From Bacteroidota bacterium (lineage in GTDB: Bacteria; Bacteroidota; Bacteroidia; Chitinophagales; LD1): a stretch of DNA of 5,521 bases. The position numbers and the translations under genes are program-made. The notes under the pieces were generated by a model that was given only the letters and a program-made list of their open reading frames with translations, was not told the origin of the DNA and searched no databases. Location of the stretch: the NCBI GenBank assembly GCA_018267355.1, contig JAFDYP010000317.1, forward strand, positions 1 to 5,521, read 5' to 3'. This document shows, piece after piece, positions 1 to 5,521 of the stretch (position 1 is its first letter; each line of letters opens with the position of its first letter).

Positions 1-82
1 GGAACATTGCATCTGGAATAATGAAGGAGATAAGATTCAACTTTTTAGAATAACGCTCGTAGATGAAATGCCAGTGAAATAG
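1..82 (+). CDS. C-terminal end of an upstream gene (partial, unknown)
   Basis: From base 2 a frame stays open for 26 codons and ends at TAG 80-82, reading as a mixed charged and hydrophobic tail that ends DEMPVK. The start lies outside the window. Nothing in 26 residues identifies a family. Another forward frame is also open, but only to TAA at 51-53, so the choice of frame rests on length and on plausible residue composition. If correct, the gene ends 28 bases before the next start on the same strand, which fits an operon with the secretion genes that follow. The assignment is tentative. Confidence 0.4.
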   Translation, partial: EHCIWNNEGDKIQLFRITLVDEMPVK

Positions 83-110
83 TTCATCAACTAACCATAA
101 CTTTTGTACC

Positions 111-629
111 ATGATATTTGTTGTACTCCTTTCTTTAGCGATACTTCTAGTCGTCTATTATTGGATTTCACAATCTGTGGAAAATCACAATCACTGGCAG
201 CATACTTTTGATGGTGTAGAATTTGGTGCCGAAGAATTTTATCTAAAGGTACAAGAGTGTATCACCAGACGGGAAATCCCAGGCGTAAAGTTCTCTCGCG
301 TTAATTATTCCGAGTCTGGACTATTAGGCGCACGGCGTGAATATTTGCACGTAGTCAAAGGAGAATTTATCTATGATATCTGTGCTGCGCCTTTTGCAAA
401 GGGATTTTTCGTTTCTATGTGGTATGTGGAACGACCTTCTATTGCAAAAAAGCTCATGAGAAAGATAACTGCATTGGAAAAGGTGGCTGATAGTAGTACT
501 TATTATCAGATAGACACCAATGCAATGATCAAAGGCGCTATACAGGCTGGCTTTACCGAGGCCATCGAGGAGCTAACCAGCCAAAAAGGCGCTCGTGCGC
601 TGTCAGAAAAATATCGTATACCTTTTTAA
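111..629 (+). CDS. Small membrane-anchored protein, putative partner of the downstream VirD4/HerA-like ATPase
   Basis: A 172-residue protein with one clear N-terminal membrane segment (about residues 2-19, almost all I, L, V and A) followed by a soluble domain. Notable stretches are GLLGARREYL (residues 70-79), DICAAPFAKGFFVSMW (89-104) and TYYQIDTNAMI (130-140), and the C-terminus is rich in helix formers (EAIEELTSQKGARALSE). I recall proteins with similar DICAAPF...FFVSW and TYY.xDT blocks next to long TraG/HerA-type ATPases, which fits its place 18 bases upstream of one here. That link is from memory, not a search. It probably sits in the inner membrane with the ATPase as a small integral subunit. 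The start is well fixed: an in-frame TGA lies at 75-77 and 111 is the first ATG after it. No Shine-Dalgarno site precedes it. The biochemical function is unknown. Confidence 0.8.
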   Translation: MIFVVLLSLAILLVVYYWISQSVENHNHWQHTFDGVEFGAEEFYLKVQECITRREIPGVKFSRVNYSESGLLGARREYLHVVKGEFIYDICAAPFAKGFFVSMWYVERPSIAKKLMRKITALEKVADSSTYYQIDTNAMIKGAIQAGFTEAIEELTSQKGARALSEKYRIPF

Positions 630-647
630 GATTTATGCACCTACCCG

Positions 648-1808
648 ATGTCTCATTCCCGTGCCGAACAACTCACTGCCCACTTTTATGATTGGGAAAA
701 ACTAGGGCGGGGCTGGTATGTCTTTACTGAGCCTGTAGATCTTGAACCCGAGTTTGTCCCATTCTCTCCGTATGCAACTACAAGACCCACTACTGATGAA
801 AGTCTTAGGCCTCCCCTTCTGAACAGAGTAGCATCATTTATTGAACGAACATTAACTCCCGGTCAGCAGGAGCAAGTCGAGGAGTCTTCGCCTAAAATTG
901 CAGTTAGTGCATATACTTTTCAATCAGAAGAGGTAGTAAAGGGGTTTTCTGTTTCGTTTACTAGAGAGGATAGGCTATCCAAAGCACAGGAGATAGCAAA
1001 GTTCCTTACCATGCTCTCCTTTACCAACCATGCTGTGTGCTTTGAGATCATGGCTTGGAGTGATCTCATTCGTATTCAGTTCATCTGCCGTGAATCTGAC
1101 GTACTTCATGTAGAAAGCCAGGTGCGGGCTTACTTCCCTTCCTGTATCATTCGCCCCTTAACTGAAGAAGGACTGGGGATGATCATTGATCCCAAGAAGC
1201 ACTTTGCCATAGCTGACTTTGGATTATCCGAAGAATTTGTGCGACCGCTGGCAATGTCGGATAAATATTCTACCGACCCATTAACCGGATTGTATGGTGT
1301 ACTAGAGTATTTGCAAAACGATGAGCAGGTTTTACTTCAGTTCCTATTTAAAGGAGTTGCCAATCCCTGGGCAGAGAGCATGTATCGCTCAGTAACCGAT
1401 GCAAAGGGAGAGTCCTTTTTCATGGATGCCCCAGATATGCCCAAGCTGACACAAGAAAAAATATCCGCTCCGCTTTTTGCCACTTGTATTCGGGTATTGG
1501 GACAGGACACAACAACAGCGGGTGCGCTTCGAGTCGTTGAAAAAGTTGGTACTGTATTGATGCAAAGCTCTAAGTCGGGTAGCAACTCACTCATTGCCCT
1601 TACTAATACAGGACGAGATGCGGAAGAAATGGCAGTGGATATCTGGAAACGGCAAACGCGGAGAGTGGGCATGATACTAAATACCCATGAACTTGCCACC
1701 TTTGTCCACTATCCCCAATCTGTTCATTCAGTAAAGCTGGAGCATCCTGTAGGCAAAACTAAACGGGCACCGGATATGGCGTGGGGAGCAGATTTCTGTT
1801 TAGGATGA
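648..1808 (+). CDS. N-terminal half of a type IV coupling/HerA-like ATPase, ended by an in-frame TGA
   Basis: This is 386 residues with no ATP-binding motif of its own. It opens with RAEQLTAHFYDWEKLGRGW (residues 5-23), followed by a proline-rich stretch, an alpha/beta region, and a conserved-looking block EKISAPLFATCIRVLG (270-285), then SGSNSLIALTN (310-320) and RQTRRVGMILNTHELATFVH (335-354). This order matches, as I remember it, the long N-terminal region of large TraG/VirD4-type ATPases in which a G-x-N-x-H linker and the Walker A domain follow directly. Here the protein stops at CLG and TGA (1806-1808). The downstream ATPase continues in the same frame with NTHHDF, so both were very likely one gene of about 1018 codons. 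It starts 18 bases after the small membrane protein, without a Shine-Dalgarno site. As a separate product it could still be a non-catalytic subunit. The alternatives are a nonsense mutation or a base error. Confidence 0.8.
   Translation: MSHSRAEQLTAHFYDWEKLGRGWYVFTEPVDLEPEFVPFSPYATTRPTTDESLRPPLLNRVASFIERTLTPGQQEQVEESSPKIAVSAYTFQSEEVVKGFSVSFTREDRLSKAQEIAKFLTMLSFTNHAVCFEIMAWSDLIRIQFICRESDVLHVESQVRAYFPSCIIRPLTEEGLGMIIDPKKHFAIADFGLSEEFVRPLAMSDKYSTDPLTGLYGVLEYLQNDEQVLLQFLFKGVANPWAESMYRSVTDAKGESFFMDAPDMPKLTQEKISAPLFATCIRVLGQDTTTAGALRVVEKVGTVLMQSSKSGSNSLIALTNTGRDAEEMAVDIWKRQTRRVGMILNTHELATFVHYPQSVHSVKLEHPVGKTKRAPDMAWGADFCLG
1806..1808 (+). other. In-frame TGA interrupting the ATPase gene
   Basis: Reading frame 648 runs through this TGA into the downstream frame without any shift: the 20 codons 1809-1868 are open and give NTHHDFEGIVTLTPQQRLKH, directly before the ATG at 1869. 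These residues look like the usual linker before Walker A in this family, so the interruption is inside a domain linker of an otherwise intact gene. No ATG, GTG or TTG occurs in those 20 codons. TGA differs by one base from codons for Gly, Arg, Trp, Cys, Leu and Ser, so one substitution or one base error would explain it. TGA ends two other genes in the window, which speaks against general recoding. Confidence 0.85.
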
Positions 1809-1868
1809 AATACTCATCATGACTTCGAAGGTATTGTAACCCTTACCCCTCAGCAACGCCTTAAACAC

Positions 1869-3704
1869 ATGCACGTCATTGGGGCAACCGGCACAGGCAA
1901 AAGCACCTTACTCCAGTCATGCATAGTGCAGGATATTCATTTAGGAAATGGGATTGCAGTGCTTGATCCGCATGGCGACCTCATTGAAAGTATCCTGCCA
2001 TATATCCCAGAGAACAGATACGATGATGTCGTTATTATAGATCCATCAGATGGGGAGTTCCCCGTTGGCTTCAATATCTTGAATGCCCATTCAGATGTTG
2101 AGAAGGAAATACTAGCCTCAGACCTCGTGGCAGTGTTTAGACGACTCTCTACTTCTTTTGGCGACCAGATGCACAGTGTTTTGGCAAATGCCATCCTTGC
2201 CTTTTTAGAAAGTACCGAAGGAGGCACGCTGATGGACTTACGTAGATTCCTTATTGAAAAAGATTATCGTAGCCGGTTCCTCAAAACCGTTTCAGACCCG
2301 AGTGTGGTCTATTACTGGCAGAAAGAGTATCCGTTGCTTAAATCTAATTCCATTGGCCCAATATTGACCAGGCTAGATAGCTTTCTACGTCCAAAGCTCA
2401 TCCGAAACATGGTGGCACAGAAGAAGAGCCTGGACTTTGAAAGCCTTATGGATAACAGGAAGATCGTCCTCATTAAGCTCTCGCAGGGATTGATTGGTAC
2501 GGAGAACAGTTACCTTTTAGGGACATTCTTTGTCTCGAAGATTTACCAAACGGCAATGGCACGGCAGGCAAAGAGCAAAGATAGCCGCGCCAATTTCTAT
2601 ATGTACATAGACGAGTTTCAAAACTTCGTAACACCGTCCATGTCCTCTATTCTCTCCGGCACACGAAAGTACGGCTTAGGTTGTATTCTTGCCCATCAGG
2701 ATATGAGCCAGTTGCAGAAGTATGATACTGAACTTGCCAATGCGGTAGTATCCAATGCCGGCACGAGGGTCTGTTTTAAAATTGGGGATATCGACGCAAA
2801 ACGATTTGCCGAAGGGTTTAGTTCATTTGAGGTGCAGGATATACAGAATTTAGGGACGGGTCAGGCTATTGCCCGAATAGAGCGGCCTGAGTTTGATTTT
2901 ACGATATCTACTTTGCAGTTGAAAGATATTGAATCTGAGCAAGCGGTGGAAATAAAATACAAGGTTATTGCCCTTTCGCAAGAGATGTATGGAACACCGA
3001 GGGAAGAAGTTGAACGGTCGCTTGAATTTCTTCGAGAGGAAAAGGCACAGGAAGCGGACCCCAAGCCAAAGAAAGAACAAGTGGTTATACCGCCTAGCCC
3101 TAACGAGGAAGCCGTAGAGACTCTCAAGCAAGAAGTACAGGAGAAGGTCACATCAGTTGAGATACAAGCGAATGAAACCAAAGCACGGTTAGTCAAACAA
3201 AAAGAACTCAGTGAACACCGCTATATGCAGATGTTCATCAAGAAGATGGCTGAGGCGCGAGGCTTTACTGCAAAAATTGAGGAACCAACACCGGACGGAG
3301 GACGGGTTGATGTGACTTTAGAGAGAAATGGTAAGCGCATTGCCTGTGAGATCGGCATGACCACAACAGCAGATTGGGAGCTTCATAATATTGAGAAGTG
3401 TATTGATGCGGGCTATGACTTGGTTGTGGCAATAGCCAAGAACAGGAATGTAGTCAAGGTGATAGAAAAGAAGATACGGGATTCCATTGATAACGCTCAA
3501 CTCAGTAAGGTAATGGTGATAGAGGCCGAAGCACTATTCGAATATCTTGACGTAGAGATTGCAAGAAAGCCTTCGACTGAGACCAGAGTAAAGGGCTATC
3601 GGGTGAAGGTAGAGTATGGTACAGTTTCTGATGGGGAAAGTAAACGAAAGACCCAGGCACGGACTAAGGTTGTAGTTGATTCAATAAAGAAAAATATTGA
3701 TTAA
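1869..3704 (+). CDS. VirD4/TraG/HerA-type conjugative DNA-transfer ATPase with C-terminal nuclease-like domain
   Basis: The motor of a DNA-translocating or coupling ATPase, 611 residues. Walker A is GATGTGKS (residues 5-12), DPHGD is at 33-37, Walker B is YMYIDEF with D248 and E249, the sensor Q277 lies in LAHQD, and a likely arginine finger is R300 in NAGTR. Proteins of this class form hexamers at the inner membrane and drive DNA with ATP. After the motor come a charged proline-containing linker (about 385-411), a probable coiled coil (412-450) and a domain (448-560) with D481 in GRVDV and E494 in ACEIG, which resembles a PD-(D/E)XK nuclease core with the usual Lys replaced. The tail is basic. 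The ATG at 1869 is only four codons before Walker A, so a protein starting there would lack most of the normal strand before the P-loop. The native protein probably began at 648 and lost continuity at the TGA at 1806. Confidence 0.88.
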   Translation: MHVIGATGTGKSTLLQSCIVQDIHLGNGIAVLDPHGDLIESILPYIPENRYDDVVIIDPSDGEFPVGFNILNAHSDVEKEILASDLVAVFRRLSTSFGDQMHSVLANAILAFLESTEGGTLMDLRRFLIEKDYRSRFLKTVSDPSVVYYWQKEYPLLKSNSIGPILTRLDSFLRPKLIRNMVAQKKSLDFESLMDNRKIVLIKLSQGLIGTENSYLLGTFFVSKIYQTAMARQAKSKDSRANFYMYIDEFQNFVTPSMSSILSGTRKYGLGCILAHQDMSQLQKYDTELANAVVSNAGTRVCFKIGDIDAKRFAEGFSSFEVQDIQNLGTGQAIARIERPEFDFTISTLQLKDIESEQAVEIKYKVIALSQEMYGTPREEVERSLEFLREEKAQEADPKPKKEQVVIPPSPNEEAVETLKQEVQEKVTSVEIQANETKARLVKQKELSEHRYMQMFIKKMAEARGFTAKIEEPTPDGGRVDVTLERNGKRIACEIGMTTTADWELHNIEKCIDAGYDLVVAIAKNRNVVKVIEKKIRDSIDNAQLSKVMVIEAEALFEYLDVEIARKPSTETRVKGYRVKVEYGTVSDGESKRKTQARTKVVVDSIKKNID

Positions 3705-3738
3705 CTCAAGGATTCCTACATACCCCCGAGTCATTTGT

Positions 3739-3765
3739 AAAATGGCTTTCAATATTCAAATGCCA
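3739..3765 (-). terminator. Weak terminator of the pilin-like gene
   Basis: On the - strand, TGGC plus TTT pairs with AAA plus GCCA around an eight-base loop (3750-3757), with one bulged base at 3761. The right arm is followed by TTTT (complement of 3739-3742). It begins two bases after the TGA stop of the pilin-like gene. The stem is short and the T run is only four, so it is modest. On the + strand no T run follows, so I see no convincing terminator for the ATPase gene. Confidence 0.4.
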
Positions 3766-3767
3766 GT

Positions 3768-4820
3768 TCAAATCAAACTGCTATAACCGGATGTAACTCC
3801 TAATGACCTGAGTAAAGTTTGAATGACTAAAACAGCAGAAAGGATAATAATAATTCCCAAAAACACATTAAAAAAGATATGCTTTGCTTTGATACGTTGT
3901 TCTTCGCTTCCTCCAGAAGAAAGTAAAAGAAAACCGGCATATGTGAAAATACATGCTGCACCCGGAACGGTTAAGATAATAACATACTTAATGACCTTAT
4001 TGACAAGATCTACAAGATTACCCCATCCGCACTTCCCATATTTTGCTCTGCCGTCACATGGAACCAATCCACCAGCTTGACTCCCAGTCTTGTCCTCAAT
4101 AGCCGCTACTGTTACTTTTGAACTAACCGTAATTGTATCTGCTCCTTTGTTATTATTATTGAGACCATTTGACCCATTGCTGTCTTGCGCATTACCCTGC
4201 TCATTTGGACACAGCCCATATGGTGGTGGAGTAAAATTGTCACTTCCCTTTGTATCATAGATAATTGTCCATTGATCTGCATGAAGCATCATACACTTCA
4301 TATTATCGGGGCTATATCCATAAGTATTATACTGCGACGGAGTTATTGATGTTGTCAGCTCCCTACTTATGGCATTCCGAATAGAATCGGCTTTGACGCT
4401 TGGGAAATCAGATGGATTTATTGAGTATAAGGAAAAGATAATATTTTTCTCTTGTATGGAAATAGTTCCCTTAAAAGAGAAGCTAGGGTATGTTTTCGCG
4501 GTAGTAACAAGCGAGTCGGAACTCAAAAATATATTCCCATTTGAATCTATACTTACCTGAGGGTTGTTTATGTTGTATACGCCATTGGGGTCGTTAGTGG
4601 TAATCCCCACATCATGGAGTCCATAGAGAACATCATCGGAAACAATACTCGAAGGTTGAGTGACTTGTTGCTCGGTTATGTCGGGTGGCGTAATCTCTAC
4701 CCGACCGTCTGTAATATCCTGGGCAAACACGCTCTGGGAAGAGAGAAAATTAACTCCGCAATAAAAAGCTATAACAAAAAGAATTGGGTTTGTATAGTCG
4801 CCTCTAATCCTGAATAACAT
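3768..4820 (-). CDS. Exported type IV secretion pilin-like protein (VirB2/TrbC-like C-terminus) with a long N-terminal region
   Basis: 350 residues. An N-terminal signal peptide (positive MLFRIRG, hydrophobic core to about 30) likely ends at VFA|QD (33/34). Residues 34-250 are polar, probably outside the cytoplasm, with Cys at 176 and 204 and an Asn/Gly/Ser-rich linker near 213-225. The last 100 residues have the two-helix pilin pattern: a Cys pair at 255 and 264 (LVPC and GKCGW), a helix at about 276-302, a GGSEEQRIKAK loop (303-313) and a second helix at about 314-337. That pattern is typical of VirB2/TrbC-like pilins of type IV secretion, as in many Patescibacteria. Most VirB2-type pilins are about 100-130 residues, so the extra domain is unusual. 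The start is fixed: an in-frame TAA lies at 4832-4830 and 4820 is the first ATG after it. It could also be an anchored channel protein that is not a filament subunit. Confidence 0.8.
   Translation of the reverse strand: MLFRIRGDYTNPILFVIAFYCGVNFLSSQSVFAQDITDGRVEITPPDITEQQVTQPSSIVSDDVLYGLHDVGITTNDPNGVYNINNPQVSIDSNGNIFLSSDSLVTTAKTYPSFSFKGTISIQEKNIIFSLYSINPSDFPSVKADSIRNAISRELTTSITPSQYNTYGYSPDNMKCMMLHADQWTIIYDTKGSDNFTPPPYGLCPNEQGNAQDSNGSNGLNNNNKGADTITVSSKVTVAAIEDKTGSQAGGLVPCDGRAKYGKCGWGNLVDLVNKVIKYVIILTVPGAACIFTYAGFLLLSSGGSEEQRIKAKHIFFNVFLGIIIILSAVLVIQTLLRSLGVTSGYSSLI
4789..4799. repeat. Direct repeat of GACTATACAAA inside the pilin gene start
   Basis: On the - strand GACTATACAAA occurs here, within codons 8-11 of the pilin-like gene, and again at 4893-4903, overlapping one arm of the 14-bp inverted repeat. 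The inverted copy in the other arm (4864-4873) matches ten of the eleven bases. Three related copies in about 115 bases suggest a bound motif, although eleven bases is short enough for chance. Confidence 0.4.
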
Positions 4821-4821
4821 G

Positions 4822-4853
4822 GATTCATCTTACCGCGTGGTGGTAAATGAATC
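4822..4853. repeat. Inverted repeat touching the pilin start codon
   Basis: Arms at 4822-4834 and 4842-4853 pair over 12 base pairs (GATTCAT plus TTACC against GGTAA plus ATGAATC) with one unpaired C at 4829 and a seven-base loop (4835-4841). In the - strand transcript the hairpin ends one base before the ATG at 4820. A stem there should hide the ribosome landing zone, so it could control translation or be an operator in DNA. It contains GGTAAG, the only faint Shine-Dalgarno-like string before this gene. Confidence 0.75.
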
Positions 4854-4863
4854 AAGCCGTATA

Positions 4864-4902
4864 ACTATACAAAGGGCAATAAAGAACCGCCCTTTGTATA
4901 GT
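4864..4902. repeat. Perfect 14-bp inverted repeat between the SH3-like and pilin-like genes
   Basis: The arms ACTATACAAAGGGC (4864-4877) and its exact reverse complement (4889-4902) flank an 11-base spacer (4878-4888). It lies 42 bases after the stop of the - strand SH3-like gene and 43 bases before the pilin start. As RNA it would form a strong hairpin, so it may terminate the upstream gene or attenuate the pilin gene. No run of T follows on either strand, which weakens the simple terminator reading. It may instead be a protein-binding operator. Confidence 0.8.
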
Positions 4903-4944
4903 CACTCGTATCAGGTTACAACAGTGAGTTATTTACAGCAGATC

Positions 4945-5256
4945 TCATCGAGAGGATAAATCCTTTAAAACGTCATAGTAATTGTCATCATAGATCACAT
5001 AAGAAGTTGGAATCCAGCCAAACTTATGCGTTGCCGGAATCGAGACTTTAAACCATTTTTCGTACTTGCCTGGAGTTTGAAAAATAGCCAATACAAATAA
5101 TGTATCCCCTTTGAGATTTACGAGCGTCTTTGATTTTACAGAAGGCTTCTTGAACACAGATACGCTAATTGATCTATCTAAATGGATAGTGTGCTGAGCG
5201 TTAGCAGAAACCGCTAGTGAAACGAATATTATAAAAACAAGATTATAGTACTTCAT
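4945..5256 (-). CDS. Exported bacterial SH3-like domain protein
   Basis: 103 residues. The N-terminus MKYYNLVFIIFVSLAVSANA is a clear signal peptide with likely cleavage ANA|Q (20/21). The rest reads as one bacterial SH3 domain: SVSVFKKPSVKSKTLVNLKGD (about 31-51), then FVLAIFQ, the conserved Trp in EKWFKV (66-71) and FGWIPTSYV (79-87). Such domains often bind cell-wall peptides or act as adaptor modules in exported proteins. No enzyme domain is attached and there is no Cys in the mature part. It lies 27 bases after the preceding gene on the same strand, so the two are probably co-transcribed. A perfect hairpin follows at 4864-4902. No Shine-Dalgarno site is seen. A role near the secretion apparatus is only inferred from position. 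Confidence 0.72.
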   Translation of the reverse strand: MKYYNLVFIIFVSLAVSANAQHTIHLDRSISVSVFKKPSVKSKTLVNLKGDTLFVLAIFQTPGKYEKWFKVSIPATHKFGWIPTSYVIYDDNYYDVLKDLSSR

Positions 5257-5283
5257 ATACAGTGTGTGGTATGGTTCTGAAAA

Positions 5284-5521
5284 TTATGGAGCATCCTGAC
5301 CTATCTTTATTGTTGGCTCGGAGGTAGTAAAGTCTATCTGTACCTTAGATGATTCTTTCCCATTTTTGTAAGGAAGTACTTTTGCTTTCTTTCCGTTGTA
5401 ATCCACTATTATTGGATATTGCTGAGTAGGTGATTTGTACCATTGGACTTGACAATTACTTGTCTTGTTTACATACACATAGGTCCCTTTGTCTGGGTCC
5501 ATGATCTGAATGTTAGCCCCC
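5284..5521 (-). CDS. Unknown protein, start cut off by the window edge
   Basis: The frame ending in TAA at 5284-5286 is open to the window edge, giving at least 78 residues. An ATG at 5502 exists, but six further in-frame codons (GANIQI) precede it without a stop, so the true start probably lies beyond the window. The visible part is rich in Tyr, Lys, Val and Thr, with one Cys, alternating polar and hydrophobic residues, and a beta-strand-like feel (TYVYVNKTS, YPIIVDYNGKKAKVLPY, EPTIKIGQDAP). No membrane segment or known motif is visible. It is upstream of the SH3-like gene by 27 bases and may share a transcript. I do not recognise a family. Confidence 0.6.
   Translation of the reverse strand, partial: GANIQIMDPDKGTYVYVNKTSNCQVQWYKSPTQQYPIIVDYNGKKAKVLPYKNGKESSKVQIDFTTSEPTIKIGQDAP

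Noticed and set aside
80..93. Hairpin TAGTT-CATC-AACTA as terminator of the upstream gene
   Set aside because: Five A/T-rich pairs, overlapping the stop codon and with no T run, so too weak.
98..106. TAACTTTTG as a Bacteroidota -7 promoter element
   Set aside because: It does not fit TAnnTTTG exactly, lies only a few bases before the start codon, and no -33 element is evident.
1337..1699. Open frame of 120 codons on the - strand, and similar ones at 1937-2227, 2850-3196, 3318-3500
   Set aside because: They lie entirely opposite strong coding sequence and encode Ser/Cys-rich or low-information proteins, as expected of shadow frames.
1806..1808. UGA recoded as glycine (as in Gracilibacteria) or tryptophan throughout the genome
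   Set aside because: Only one in-frame TGA occurs in some 1,700 codons, while GGA and TGG are used freely, and TGA ends the genes at 3768 and 4945. At 4945, though, a TAA follows three codons later, so that case alone is not decisive.
1805..1826. ATGA overlap as a translational restart or frameshift site
   Set aside because: The ATG at 1805 opens only a five-codon frame (ATG AAA TAC TCA TCA, then TGA), and the downstream gene is in the original frame, so no frameshift is needed.
1806..1842. Selenocysteine codon with a SECIS hairpin downstream
   Set aside because: A hairpin AATAC/GTATT with a 15-base loop can be drawn, but it is weak and lacks a convincing SECIS loop, and the residue sits in a linker of an ATPase family with no redox role.
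3823..4080. Small + strand open frames opposite the pilin gene (also 4369-4560, 4614-4817)
   Set aside because: They are antisense to a gene with a clear signal peptide and two helices and show no family features.
1..5521. tRNA, rRNA, CRISPR array, insertion sequence ends
   Set aside because: No cloverleaf, no regularly spaced repeat, no transposase and no long terminal repeat pair was seen on either strand.

Overview
The window holds two groups of genes that converge near position 3735. The + strand half carries a conjugation-type DNA-pumping ATPase and its small membrane partner. The - strand half carries a VirB2/TrbC-like pilin and two small genes, of which at least one is exported. Type IV secretion or conjugation is the common theme. 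No relaxase, VirB4, VirB6 or integrase is visible in these 5.5 kb, so the window looks like a slice of a larger mobile or secretion locus.

Organism: a mid-GC bacterium that I cannot place firmly. No gene has a clear Shine-Dalgarno site, and one signal peptide ends in ANA|Q, both common in Bacteroidota. The two-helix pilin with a GG-x-E-x-x-x-K-A-K loop is the type I associate with Patescibacteria (CPR). Normal stop codons of all three kinds end the genes, so the standard code is most likely.

Layout: 1-82, end of an upstream gene; 111-629, small membrane-anchored protein; 648-1808 and 1869-3704, N-terminal and C-terminal halves of one roughly 1018-residue VirD4/TraG/HerA-type ATPase. The halves share a reading frame and are separated only by a TGA at 1806-1808. 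The second half contains the complete motor motifs and ends in a probable restriction-endonuclease-like domain. 3705-3767 is a short convergent intergenic gap with a weak terminator for the - strand. 3768-4820 (-) is the pilin-like protein with a long exported N-terminal region. 4821-4944 is a leader with two strong inverted repeats, one ending one base before the pilin start codon. 4945-5256 (-) is an exported SH3-like protein, and 5284-5521 (-) is an unknown protein cut by the window edge.

How they may work together (inference): the ATPase and its membrane partner would form the coupling or DNA-translocation machine, and the pilin-like protein would supply a membrane or surface part of the channel. 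The SH3-like protein could bind the cell wall near it. The most notable points are the single in-frame stop in the ATPase, its nuclease-like C-terminus, and the double-hairpin leader of the pilin gene.
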